Shown here one piece after another: positions 51,151-60,006 of a stretch of 64,000 bases of DNA. The stretch spans positions 88,921 through 152,920 of the forward strand of contig JAFLSN010000003.1 of assembly GCA_022510905.1 (NCBI GenBank). The letters are read 5' to 3'. This DNA comes from Treponema sp. (GTDB lineage: Bacteria; Spirochaetota; Spirochaetia; Treponematales; Treponemataceae). Made by a program: the position numbers and the translations under genes. Under the pieces are notes generated by a model, which saw nothing but the letters and a program-made list of their open reading frames with translations, was not told the DNA's origin and ran no database searches. Every line of letters starts with the position of its first letter. The first letter of the stretch is position 1.

Positions 51151-52647
51151 TTATTTATGCTGCTGCTTGAATGCGGCTTCCATGCGGTCGCCAATGCTTT
51201 TTAGCTGCTCTTCTTTCTGGATTTTAAATGCCGCCAGCACATCAAGCTCAAACTGTTCAAATTCAATCGCTTCGGTTTCGTAATGGGAAAGCAAATCGGC
51301 CAGATAAACAATATAGACCGGCTTGCGGAATTCTTGCGGGGCATCTTCCGGATTATGGTGATAACGAATGACGTTTATAATCACATCGGGAAAATTCCAT
51401 TTTTCGGCAATCAAGGCACCTACTCCGCCATGATTCACGCCGGCAATCATTCGCTCAAACAGCTCTGGAGAAACACCTCGTTTTTTGCAGATTTCATCCA
51501 TGCGCTCAAGCATTTCGGGGCGTGCGTTTTCAAAAATGATTTTTCCCATGTCGTGCAGAAGTCCGCACACATAGCTGTCTTCAATGCATTCCCGTTCTGA
51601 AGCAGCGCAAAAATTTCTGGCAAGATTGTAGGAATAGAACGCGACACGGCATGAATGTTCCCACATCTGTTTTTTGTCTTCGGAATCAATCATGAGCATT
51701 TTCATGCAGCCGATAGAAAACAGCAGATTGCGTATGCCACGTAGCCCAACCAGTTTGACTGCTTCGCTTATGGAACGGCAAGGTTGAGACAAGGAAAAAG
51801 CCGCCGAATTTACCAGCTTCAAAAGTTCTGCCGTTAACGCGACATCGTTTGAAATGCGCTGGGCGATGTCGCTCATTTTGCTTTCCGGGTCGTTGATAAG
51901 CTGGTTGATTTCTGAGATGTTTTCAGGGAATTCTGGCAGACCGTTTATGAGATTCACAAACTGTGTTGATAGAACGGCGTTGTCTTCCTGCGTCTTTTTG
52001 TTGAACGGCAATGTCAGGCGCGTGATTGTTTCGCCATTTTCGCTTATAACCTGGTAGTTTTCTTCGGAAAGACCATTTTTTCTGAGCACCAGGCTCATAA
52101 TCACGAGACCAAGCCCTGCCCCTTCGGAATCATCAAGTAACTGGTTTATGCCTTCTTCAACAGAATCGTACTGCTGGGCGCGGGTGATTTTGTCGTGAAT
52201 GCGTTTGTATTCAAACACAGTGAGCTGAACCTTGTTGCGCACTTCAAGCTTTACTTTGTTGTTGCTTGTCTGCATGCTCACTTTTACGTACAGCCCGCGA
52301 CGGCGCTGCTGCTGCAAATAGTATTTTATGTTGCTGAGGGTTTCCTGCTTAAAATCCTTCATGCCAATGTCATAGTCAGGCTTGCGGGTAATGTCGAGGC
52401 ACCGTTCTTCAAAATAGACACGCTTAGTGTTTGCCTTTTTTGCATTGTTCATCAACTCTTTTAGACAGTAATCCAGATAGTCTTCCATCTGGGGCTGGTG
52501 CAATTCACGCAAAAACGCCCTTAGCACGTCAGAGATGTACAGTTCCATTTCATGTGGAAGTGTATACGTAGTGATTGTAAGCGGAATTCCTGAACGAATC
52601 GCCATGTGGATTTTTGAAATGTCAACCTTTGCCTTTGTCTGCGCCAT
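51151..52647 (-). CDS. GHKL ATPase-like and HDOD fusion protein
   Basis: A 498-residue signalling protein. The N-terminal 220 residues have histidine-kinase-like ATPase elements: N-box LDYCLKELMNNAKKAN (about residue 60) and G-box SEGAGLGLVIMSLVL (about residue 195), but no phospho-accepting His helix. Residues 235-440 are an HDOD domain (LPEFPENISEINQLINDPES, NDVALTAELLKLVNSAAF, VKLVGLRGIRNLLFSI, CGLLHDMGKIIFEN, HGGVGALIAEKWNFPDVI). HDOD proteins act in signalling scaffolds and two-component outputs. The start at 52647 has AGGAA nearby; the ATG at 52707 is rejected. A possible -10 TAAAAT lies at about 52668. Confidence 0.85.
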   Translation of the reverse strand: MAQTKAKVDISKIHMAIRSGIPLTITTYTLPHEMELYISDVLRAFLRELHQPQMEDYLDYCLKELMNNAKKANTKRVYFEERCLDITRKPDYDIGMKDFKQETLSNIKYYLQQQRRRGLYVKVSMQTSNNKVKLEVRNKVQLTVFEYKRIHDKITRAQQYDSVEEGINQLLDDSEGAGLGLVIMSLVLRKNGLSEENYQVISENGETITRLTLPFNKKTQEDNAVLSTQFVNLINGLPEFPENISEINQLINDPESKMSDIAQRISNDVALTAELLKLVNSAAFSLSQPCRSISEAVKLVGLRGIRNLLFSIGCMKMLMIDSEDKKQMWEHSCRVAFYSYNLARNFCAASERECIEDSYVCGLLHDMGKIIFENARPEMLERMDEICKKRGVSPELFERMIAGVNHGGVGALIAEKWNFPDVIINVIRYHHNPEDAPQEFRKPVYIVYLADLLSHYETEAIEFEQFELDVLAAFKIQKEEQLKSIGDRMEAAFKQQHK

Positions 52648-53110
52648 GGAAATTTCCTGCCTGTATTTTATCACAAAACACAATTTAATAAAAGTCCAAA
52701 ATAACATTGGGCATTGAAATCAATTTTTAAAGAGGAATGAACATTGGCCGCGCAGCTTGATAAATAGATTCACGCAAAAAAACTTGCGCAACGAGCTTGT
52801 GCAAACCGAATTTCATGCAGAACTTTAAATGCACGCGCCCCGGAGCTTTGCTGACTGCGCTGAACAGGATTTTACTTGGCGTTCAAACAATTCAGCTGTT
52901 AATTTTCAGAAAATTCATATGCGGTGGAGTTATTTTCTGCGGAATTTGTGGGGAAAAACGTTGTGGCGTTTCATATGTTATAAGTGAAGGGTGTGCTACA
53001 GTGAAATTTATTGTGCGCACGCTGTTGCCCGCCCAACGCAACGAATGAGCCCGATACAATGAAGGCTGTTCCGTTGCAATTACAAACTGCCTGCGCAGTG
53101 GAGGAAACTT
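52648..53110. other. Intergenic region upstream of ssb with Rep-C copy 2
   Basis: Divergent spacer of about 460 bp. It has Rep-C (52864-52924) and a GTGGAGGAAACTT SD region before ssb. A TACAAT at about 53054 may be the ssb -10, but the -35 is weak. No gene is supported. Confidence 0.45.
52864..52924 (+). repeat. Rep-C intergenic element, copy 2
   Basis: ACAGGATTTTACTTGGC...AATTCAGCTGTTAATTTT...ATTCATATGCGG, matching 40653-40716 in order and spacing. Confidence 0.5.
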
Positions 53111-53596
53111 ATGAATCAGTTGAACCAAGTGATTGTTGAAGGAAATGTTGTGTCCCAGCCAGAAATCCGTGAAATACGGAATGGACGGCATGTATGCGTT
53201 ATTCCCATTGCCGTAAACCGCACCTACAAAACTTCCGACGGTGAATTTGCAAAAGAAGTTTCATTTTTTGACATCGACACTTTCGGAAAATTTGCGGATT
53301 TGTGCGCCAAGCTTTGTCCAAAAGGACGGGGCATACGTGTGGTTGGCCGACTCAAACAAGACCGCTGGCAGTCTGAGGAAGGAAAAAACCACAGTCGTGT
53401 AAAAATCGTTGCCGACCATGTTGAATTTAAACCGATGTTCAAAAAAATCAACGGCAATGATACTTCGGTTGTGGAGGGGCCTGAGTCGGTTGATGCGGAA
53501 GAAAGCAGTCCCACTAAAAAACAGAAATTGGCGATGCTTGCAGAAGCGGCGGCGGCAGCCCAGAGCGAACAGGAGGCAGGTGAGATAGCATTTTAG
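53111..53596 (+). CDS. ssb: Single-stranded DNA-binding protein
   Basis: A 161-residue OB-fold protein that coats single-stranded DNA in replication and repair. It shows the Ssb start NQVIVEGNVVSQPEIREI, the strand IPIAVNRTYK, EVSFFDIDTFGKFADLCAKLCPKGRGIRVVGRLKQDRW and HSRVKIVADHVEFKP. The C-terminal tail is acidic/polar (VVEGPESVDAEESSP) and ends EIAF, a variant of the DDIPF partner-binding tip. GGAGG lies 8 nt before the start. It is a single gene; its end is 30 nt from the converging U32 peptidase gene. Confidence 0.95.
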   Translation: MNQLNQVIVEGNVVSQPEIREIRNGRHVCVIPIAVNRTYKTSDGEFAKEVSFFDIDTFGKFADLCAKLCPKGRGIRVVGRLKQDRWQSEEGKNHSRVKIVADHVEFKPMFKKINGNDTSVVEGPESVDAEESSPTKKQKLAMLAEAAAAAQSEQEAGEIAF

Positions 53597-53626
53597 CAGC
53601 CTAAAAGAGGTCGTCACCAAAAGTCG

Positions 53627-56011
53627 CTAATGACGGTGGCGGCCACTGCTCTTTTGCGTCCGATATTTTTTGTTTGCGGAGCCACGCTTTTTGTCCGAAG
53701 CGGAGGATTGTAATTTCTTAACCGCAGACAATTTTTTTTTGCCACTTTTAAATCGTGATTTTTTTTCAAGGGCTTCTTTGGCGGCAATGGCTTGATACGC
53801 TTCCATTTTTTCTGGATTGTAAAAGCCGTCTTTCCAGTTAAAACGCGAAGAACCTGCAACTCCTTTGTTGCTTTGCAGCAAAAGCAGGATGTCGTGGGCA
53901 TCGCTCTTTCGCACTTTTGTTTTTGAAAAGTCTATGAGCAGTCTTTTCCAACCTTTAGCTTTGAGTGAGTCCATACGGTCAATCAAGCTAAATGGGATTT
54001 CTGGCATCACGAATGAGCCGTCCGGTGTGGAATTCACCTTAAAACCGGTCTGCTCCTTGTCGCTGAAATATGTAAAGTCATAGCTTTTGGGCAGCTGAAA
54101 CCGTATTCGGAATAACTGCGGGTAGGCAAACACAGAAAGCAGTACCCGTGAATGCTCTTCCGGGGTTTTAAAAGTGGCTTCCAAGTTGCTCTCAGAATTT
54201 TCGATGGGCGTTTGTATGGCCATGATGTTTTGGTTTTCCAAAAAACTCACAGCCCAGCTGTTGAATGTGTACAGGTATGGTCCCGCGATAAGATGCACAT
54301 CTTTGTTGCGGAGCAGAACAATGTGCGCAAGATTGTTCACAATGAATGTTTTAAAACCGTTTTGCACTAGCGTGTCTAGCACAATGCGCAAATGTTCAAT
54401 GGAAGCTTGGGCAACAAAAGGGTCAAGTGAAATAATCACTGTTTTTTTGCTGAACGGTAGCACAGGTTTTTCGGGCGTGTCCTTATTGAGCAAATCATAT
54501 TCTGATTCATTGTTCAGCTCCAGAATTACACGAACCGGATGCAGCGGCTGTACCATGTAGGCATCGGAAATTGTTGAAACCCCCACGTATAAACCTTCGG
54601 GGAACCAATCTAGCTCGTTTTTTTTAAGCGGAGTTAGGTCGAGCATGGGAAGATGTTCTCCACCCGGCTGGTGATAGAACTTGGAAAGGTCTTGCGGAAG
54701 CACATGCTTGTACCGTTTTGACATGGATTTTGTTTGCAGCAAATACACATCGTCACCACGATGGAAACCGAGTGGCACGTCAATCCAGCGACGATTTTTG
54801 TCATCAATGGTGAGGGTACGCACTTTGTGGCTCTGTCGCCCAGTATCGTCTTTTTTGTGCAGACGAATGCTGTCGCCGGGGTCTGGGTCGTAACTGCCGC
54901 CTAAAATACGTGCCATCTGGATTTCGATAGCGGCAGATGCCGAGCGAGCCTTTGCTGTTTTATCAGAAGCGGCTGCGGTCTCGGATGACTGCTGTGCGGT
55001 CTGCGGTGTTGCGGAGTTCCGTTCTGCGGCGGTGGCACCGCGTGTGTCAGAGATTTTTCCAAGATAGATGCCTGTACCCCCGGCTTGGTTTGGATTCAGA
55101 ATCTTTTCGCCGGCTTGTGCAATGCCATCGGCTTCCAAGGCAAAACCGTACCAGTAATCGGTTTTTGAACGCGCAAAGTCGGTGCTCAGAATGCGTTTTC
55201 CTTCGGCAATCACACCCTTGCGGTCTTCCTGCCAATGATCCATCACAAAGCGATATGCGGCGGTAACAGCTCCAACGTATTCAGCGCTTTTCATGCGCCC
55301 TTCAATTTTAAAGCTGTCAATGCCAAGTGTCATCAGCTCTGGTATGTGTTCCAGCAGCTGCAAGTCGCATGGGGAAAAATAGAAGCCTTGCTCGGTGCCG
55401 TTCCGCTGTTCCGCTGTGTAAAACCGGCGGCAGGCCTGCGTGCACATGCCTCGGTTGGCAGATTTTCCACCTAAAAAGCTTGAAAACAGGCACAATCCGC
55501 TTTCGCTTATGCAGAGCGCACCGTGCACAAATACTTCAAGCTGAATCGTGGTATTAGCTTTTATCTGCTTGATTTCTTCGAGTCCCAATTCGCGTGCGAG
55601 CACCACACGCTTTATGCCTTGCCGTGCCAAAACGGTGGCGGCTTCCGCGCTCGCAATATTCATCTGGGTTGAAGCGTGAATCGGCAAGTTTGGAAAAAAT
55701 TCCTGGCACATGCGCACAACGCCAAAATCCTGCACAATAAGCCCGTCGGGACCAATGCGGTTCAGATATGAAAGAAAACGGTACAATCGCTCCGTTTCAG
55801 ATTCTTCGCAGACGGTGTTCACTGTGACATATATTTTTTTGCCCTGCCGGTGTGCACTCTGTACGGCGGCTTCAAACTGGTTCCATGCAAAGTTTGTGGA
55901 ACGCAGACGGGCGTTAAAGCTTTTTAGCCCTAAATAAACGGCATCGGCACCTTCGCCAAATGCGGCATCAAGAGCTTCAACATTTCCTGCGGGAGCTAAC
56001 AATTCAGCCAT
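53627..56011 (-). CDS. U32 family peptidase / RlhA-like protein
   Basis: A 794-residue protein. The N-terminal TIM-barrel-like U32 domain shows AELLAPAGNVEALDAAFGEGADAVYLGL, IYVTVNT, DGLIVQDFG and EVFVHGALCISESGLCLFSS with the cysteine cluster CTQACRR. The middle and C-terminal parts match the longer RlhA/YdcP type, involved in 5-hydroxycytidine formation in 23S rRNA, with a DUF3656-like section. A low-complexity A/S/T-rich insert (about residues 325-365) and a very basic C-terminal tail (KKSRFKSGKKKLSAVKK...) are peculiar to this copy. Start by TATATT-6 nt-ATG spacing. Peptidase versus RNA-modifying function cannot be settled by reading. Confidence 0.85.
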   Translation of the reverse strand: MAELLAPAGNVEALDAAFGEGADAVYLGLKSFNARLRSTNFAWNQFEAAVQSAHRQGKKIYVTVNTVCEESETERLYRFLSYLNRIGPDGLIVQDFGVVRMCQEFFPNLPIHASTQMNIASAEAATVLARQGIKRVVLARELGLEEIKQIKANTTIQLEVFVHGALCISESGLCLFSSFLGGKSANRGMCTQACRRFYTAEQRNGTEQGFYFSPCDLQLLEHIPELMTLGIDSFKIEGRMKSAEYVGAVTAAYRFVMDHWQEDRKGVIAEGKRILSTDFARSKTDYWYGFALEADGIAQAGEKILNPNQAGGTGIYLGKISDTRGATAAERNSATPQTAQQSSETAAASDKTAKARSASAAIEIQMARILGGSYDPDPGDSIRLHKKDDTGRQSHKVRTLTIDDKNRRWIDVPLGFHRGDDVYLLQTKSMSKRYKHVLPQDLSKFYHQPGGEHLPMLDLTPLKKNELDWFPEGLYVGVSTISDAYMVQPLHPVRVILELNNESEYDLLNKDTPEKPVLPFSKKTVIISLDPFVAQASIEHLRIVLDTLVQNGFKTFIVNNLAHIVLLRNKDVHLIAGPYLYTFNSWAVSFLENQNIMAIQTPIENSESNLEATFKTPEEHSRVLLSVFAYPQLFRIRFQLPKSYDFTYFSDKEQTGFKVNSTPDGSFVMPEIPFSLIDRMDSLKAKGWKRLLIDFSKTKVRKSDAHDILLLLQSNKGVAGSSRFNWKDGFYNPEKMEAYQAIAAKEALEKKSRFKSGKKKLSAVKKLQSSASDKKRGSANKKYRTQKSSGRHRH

Positions 56012-56017
56012 GATATG

Positions 56018-56046
56018 AATATATCATTTAAAATCAATGTGAACAA
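56018..56046 (-). promoter_or_regulatory. Leaderless-type promoter of the U32 gene
   Basis: Minus strand: TTGTTC (56041-56046), 17-bp spacer, TATATT (56018-56023), then 6 nt to the ATG at 56011. Confidence 0.5.
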
Positions 56047-56217
56047 TATATTTGCCGTGGGTTCTGCATGAAACGTGGTGAATGCAAACCGCGTACAGCC
56101 TGGTACAAAGCTTTGCCGCTTGTTCAAGCCATGAATTTGGACATTTTATGCGAAAATCTTGCCCAGAATTGTATAATGTATTATCATGGAAAAATATAGA
56201 AAAACTGGGAGACTTGT

Positions 56218-57156
56218 ATGATAGAAGTTCAGCACGTGTCCCGCCGATTTGGTACATTCAAGGCGGTGGATGACATAAGCTTTTCGATTCAGACGGGCGA
56301 AATAGTGGGACTTTTGGGACCTAACGGCGCTGGCAAGACAACTACCATGCGCATGATTACAGGTTTTTTGGTGCCTACCGAGGGGACTGTTCTGGTTGAC
56401 GGTCTTGATGTTACTGCCAATCCCGTGGAATCCAAGCGTAAAATCGGATACATGCCCGAAGCCGCTCCTCTTTATGCAGACATGATTGTTGCCGATTATC
56501 TTGCCTATGTTGCCTCCATGCTCGGCGTGGATGCTGCGGAAAAAGTGCCGCAGCTGGCAGATATGTGCGGCCTTACCGAAGTGATGCACAAGAATGTTGG
56601 CGACTTGTCTCGCGGCAACAAACAGCGGGTGGGGCTGGCTCACGCTCTCATGGGAGACCCGGAAATATTGATTCTTGATGAGCCCACAAGCGGCCTTGAC
56701 CCAAACCAGGTCGGCGAAGTACGTTCGCTCATCAAGCAGATTGGACAGACCCGCACAGTTATTATTTCAACCCATATTTTAAGTGAAGTTGAAACTTTGT
56801 GCAGCCGGGTGATTATCATTGCTGCTGGAAAAAAAGTGGCAGACAGCCCGACGGAACAGCTCCGCGAGCAGTATGGACATGCCCTCTCTGTGCGTATGCA
56901 GGTGGGGCGCTGCCAAACGCAGGAGCTGTGCGATGTGCTTTCGACTTTGCCAGGGGTTGGTTCTTGCACGGTTCAGGAGCAAGACGGCGATGGCAAAATC
57001 ACTGTGCGCGTTGGTGTGCATGGTACTGCCGAAATCCGCCCGGAACTTGCACGGCTTGTGCTAACTCACAACTGGGATTTATTTTCATTAGAAATGCAGA
57101 AGAACAGTCTTGAAGATGTGTTCAGAACGCTCACCAGGGGAGGTGAAGAACAATGA
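56218..57156 (+). CDS. ABC-2 type transporter ATP-binding protein (GldA/NosF-like)
   Basis: A 312-residue ATPase: Walker A GPNGAGKTT (about residue 40), signature LSRGNKQRVGLAHAL, Walker B ILILDEPTSGLDP and H-loop STHILSE. The C-terminal 90 residues form the extra domain of the CcmA/NosF/GldA group. It is the first of four overlapping genes (permease, GldG-like, DUF4340), a set found in gliding Bacteroidetes (GldA-F-G) and in many non-gliding bacteria with unknown substrate. GGGAG lies 6 nt before the start; a TATAAT occurs upstream at 56172, giving a normal leader. Confidence 0.92.
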   Translation: MIEVQHVSRRFGTFKAVDDISFSIQTGEIVGLLGPNGAGKTTTMRMITGFLVPTEGTVLVDGLDVTANPVESKRKIGYMPEAAPLYADMIVADYLAYVASMLGVDAAEKVPQLADMCGLTEVMHKNVGDLSRGNKQRVGLAHALMGDPEILILDEPTSGLDPNQVGEVRSLIKQIGQTRTVIISTHILSEVETLCSRVIIIAAGKKVADSPTEQLREQYGHALSVRMQVGRCQTQELCDVLSTLPGVGSCTVQEQDGDGKITVRVGVHGTAEIRPELARLVLTHNWDLFSLEMQKNSLEDVFRTLTRGGEEQ

Positions 57157-57881
57157 CAAAATCGTCTGCTCAAAGGCCTTGGGCCGTTATCATGCGCCGC
57201 GAGCTTGCTTCATATTTTAACAGTCCGGTTGCATATATCGTGTGCTGCCTTTTTTTGCTGCTTTCCGGCTTTTTGTTTTTTTCCACGTTCTTTTTGGGAC
57301 GCCGTGCGGAACTGCGGGGCTTTTTTGAACTGCTTCCAATTACATTCAGTTTTTTTATTCCTGCGCTCACCATGCGCCTGTTCAGCGAGGAAGCGCATTC
57401 CGGCAGTATTGAAACCTTGCTCACCCTGCCTGTAACTTCGCTGGATGTGGTACTGGGCAAATTTCTTGCGGCGTGTATTTCAAGCTGTGTGCTGCTGGTG
57501 CCTACGCTTTTTTACGTGATTACCTGTGCGCTTTTTGGTTCGCCTGATGCCGGCCCAATCGTGGGTGGCTACATCGGTGCGTTGCTTTTAGCCGGTTCGT
57601 ACAGTGCCATCGGCCTGTTTGCTTCTTCCGTGACCAAAAACCAAATAGTGGCCTTTTTTGTGGCGCTCGCACTGTGTGTGCTGCTCACATTTATAAACAT
57701 TTTTGCCATTTTGATGCCGGCTGTATTGGTGGGATTTACCAGCTTTATTTCCGCAACCAGTCATTTTGAATCGATTTCACGCGGAATCATCGACACGCGG
57801 GATGTCCTGTATTTTGTTTCTGTGACGGCGCTGTTTTTTGTGCTTACCGTGCAGACTCTTGAACGCGCAAGGAGGGACTAA
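57153..57881 (+). CDS. ABC-2 type permease (GldF-like)
   Basis: A 242-residue membrane protein with six hydrophobic segments: RRELASYFNSPVAYIVCCLFLLLSGFLFF at the N-terminus, then EEAHSGSIETLLTLPVTSLDVVLGKFLAA, the classical ABC-2 EAHSGTxE loop. It partners with the preceding ATPase (4-nt overlap) and probably with the following GldG-like protein. Its substrate is unknown. The gene closely follows the GldF/NosY pattern in length. Confidence 0.92.
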   Translation: MTKSSAQRPWAVIMRRELASYFNSPVAYIVCCLFLLLSGFLFFSTFFLGRRAELRGFFELLPITFSFFIPALTMRLFSEEAHSGSIETLLTLPVTSLDVVLGKFLAACISSCVLLVPTLFYVITCALFGSPDAGPIVGGYIGALLLAGSYSAIGLFASSVTKNQIVAFFVALALCVLLTFINIFAILMPAVLVGFTSFISATSHFESISRGIIDTRDVLYFVSVTALFFVLTVQTLERARRD

Positions 57882-57882
57882 A

Positions 57883-60006
57883 ATGGCAGCAAAGTCAGAA
57901 GAACGCACAGCTTCTCTCCGCCCGCTTACGAAGAATCGGTTTGTTTCTTGGCTGCTCAGCCCTGCAAGCGATGTGGTGTTGTTTGTGGCGGTGCTGGTGC
58001 TTGCGAATCTGGTGGCATCACGGGCATTCCTGCGGTTTGACTTGACGGCTCCCCGCTCGTATTCACTTTCAGCATCAAGCAAAGAAGTTGTGCGCACGGT
58101 TGACAAGCCGCTCAGCATCAAGGTGTTTTTTTCAAGCAATCTGCCCGCACCGTACAGCACCGTAAACCAATATGTTAAAGATATTTTGGCTGAATATAAT
58201 AATGCCGCCAATCGTAACTTCAACTATGAATATTATGACATGGCCAAGCCGGACAACGAAGCCATGGCACGAAGCTACGGTTTGCAGCAAGTGCAAGTGC
58301 GCGAAGTTAAAAGCAACGAAGTAGGGTTCAAAAACGCCTACATGGGCATGGTGATTACTTATGCCGACCAGATTGAAAAGCTTGACGGCCTTACTTCTGC
58401 GGAAGGGCTGGAATACAAAATAACTTCCACCATCAGCAAAGCCATTGCAGCTTCCAATTCACTAAGTTCGCTTTCGGAAAAAGTGCAGCTCACGTTGTAC
58501 AAAACACAAAAGTTGAGTGAATTCGGCATAGGCAATTTTTCACAGATTGACAGCACGGTGCGCAGTGCATGTGACGAGCTTTCAAAAAAATATGGCGATG
58601 TGCTTGAATTTCATACGCAAAGTCCGCTGGGGCAGCACGCACGTGATGTGGGCGAACGTTACGGTCTTCAAGTGGTGAACTGGTCTGAAGACAACGGTGT
58701 AAGCTATGGAGTGCTTGGCCTGGTTCTTGAATATGGCGAAACATTTCGCGTGGTGCCGCTCCAGCTGCAAAACATGATTTTTCAGTATGTGGTGGCGGGG
58801 CTTGAAAACTTGCCTGAAAATCTTGATCAGAGTCTAAAAAGTCTTGTTTCAAAAACGAGCATTGTTGGCTATGTGACCGGTCACGGAGAGCTTTCGCTGA
58901 CTGATGCGGAAATGGGGGCGGCCAATTTTGCTTCACTTCTGAACGATGACTACACGCTTACCGACTTGAACCTTTCGGCAGACAACATTCCAGTGGGCAT
59001 GCAGAGTGTGATTGTAAACGGCCCAAGACAAGCTTTTACAGAAGCGGAATTGTACAAGCTGGATCAGTTTGTGCTCAAAGGCGGAAATCTGCTGGTGTTC
59101 CTTGACCCATACGATGTGATTATGCCGCAGGGTCAGAATGCCCGTTATCAGATGCCACAGTATGAACCCATTCACACTGGACTTGAAACGCTCCTTTCGG
59201 CATATGGCATTACGGAACAGACTGCCTACGTGCTTGATGAAAACTGCTATTCACAGATTGACCAGCAGTATGGCAAGATGAATTTTTACTACGCACCTTG
59301 GCTGCACAAAGACAATCTTGCAAAAAAACATCCTATCACCAGCAATCTGGGTTATGTGCTCTTTTTGCAGAGCGGTCCGCTGGATGTAAGCGAAGCGCAA
59401 AAAAAAGACGGCGAACGTGTAACAGTGCTCGCTTCATCTTCGCCGCGTTCTTGGCTGCTGAGCGACAACATAATGCTCAGCCCGCTCTATTTGACTGCGC
59501 CCGCCGATAAAACCACGGAAAAAGCCCAAAATCTTGCTGTGCTTTTGGAAGGCACATTTACAAGTGCCTATGATGCACCGCCACAAAACCAAACGGAAAA
59601 CGTTCCCGAAGGGCTTTCGGCATCTTCCCATGTTTCTGCAAGCACATTGCCTGGCAGACTTTTGGTGGCAGGAACATCTGCAATCACCACAGGTCAGGTT
59701 TTGGGCGAAGAAAGCACGGCTCCAATAGCGATGTTTTTGCGCAATGCCGTTGATTACTTGAACGGCAACGAGGATTTGTGCACGATGCGCACAAAAGGGC
59801 TAAGCCTGAACACGCTCAAAGAAACAAGTGCCGCCGCCGCCAACACAGCAAAATATTTCAACGAAGTGGGACTTGCGCTGCTGGTGGTGCTAGCAGGGGT
59901 GCTGGTTTATGCCGCACGCCGCGCCCACAGAACAGCAATCCGTATGCGCTACAATCCGGAAGATTCCCGCGAACTTTCAGGCAAAAAACACGAGGTGCAA
60001 AAATGA
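57883..60006 (+). CDS. GldG-like ABC transport system auxiliary protein
   Basis: A 707-residue protein with one N-terminal membrane helix (about residues 28-50), a large periplasmic region and a C-terminal helix (LALLVVLAGVLVYAARR). It contains features of the ABC-type uncharacterised transport system (GldG) family: RFDLTAPRSYSLSASSKEVVRTVDKPLSIKVFFSSNLPAPY, VSYGVLGLVLEYGETFRVV, GYVTGHGELSLTD and GGNLLVFLDPYD. GGAGG precedes the start. An A/T/S-rich linker lies near residue 590. It probably forms part of the exporter or assembles an envelope component. Confidence 0.88.
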   Translation: MAAKSEERTASLRPLTKNRFVSWLLSPASDVVLFVAVLVLANLVASRAFLRFDLTAPRSYSLSASSKEVVRTVDKPLSIKVFFSSNLPAPYSTVNQYVKDILAEYNNAANRNFNYEYYDMAKPDNEAMARSYGLQQVQVREVKSNEVGFKNAYMGMVITYADQIEKLDGLTSAEGLEYKITSTISKAIAASNSLSSLSEKVQLTLYKTQKLSEFGIGNFSQIDSTVRSACDELSKKYGDVLEFHTQSPLGQHARDVGERYGLQVVNWSEDNGVSYGVLGLVLEYGETFRVVPLQLQNMIFQYVVAGLENLPENLDQSLKSLVSKTSIVGYVTGHGELSLTDAEMGAANFASLLNDDYTLTDLNLSADNIPVGMQSVIVNGPRQAFTEAELYKLDQFVLKGGNLLVFLDPYDVIMPQGQNARYQMPQYEPIHTGLETLLSAYGITEQTAYVLDENCYSQIDQQYGKMNFYYAPWLHKDNLAKKHPITSNLGYVLFLQSGPLDVSEAQKKDGERVTVLASSSPRSWLLSDNIMLSPLYLTAPADKTTEKAQNLAVLLEGTFTSAYDAPPQNQTENVPEGLSASSHVSASTLPGRLLVAGTSAITTGQVLGEESTAPIAMFLRNAVDYLNGNEDLCTMRTKGLSLNTLKETSAAAANTAKYFNEVGLALLVVLAGVLVYAARRAHRTAIRMRYNPEDSRELSGKKHEVQK

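Noticed and set aside
59778..60002. Upstream extension of the DUF4340 gene
   Set aside because: It overlaps the GldG-like gene out of frame; the ATGA overlap at 60003 is the natural start.
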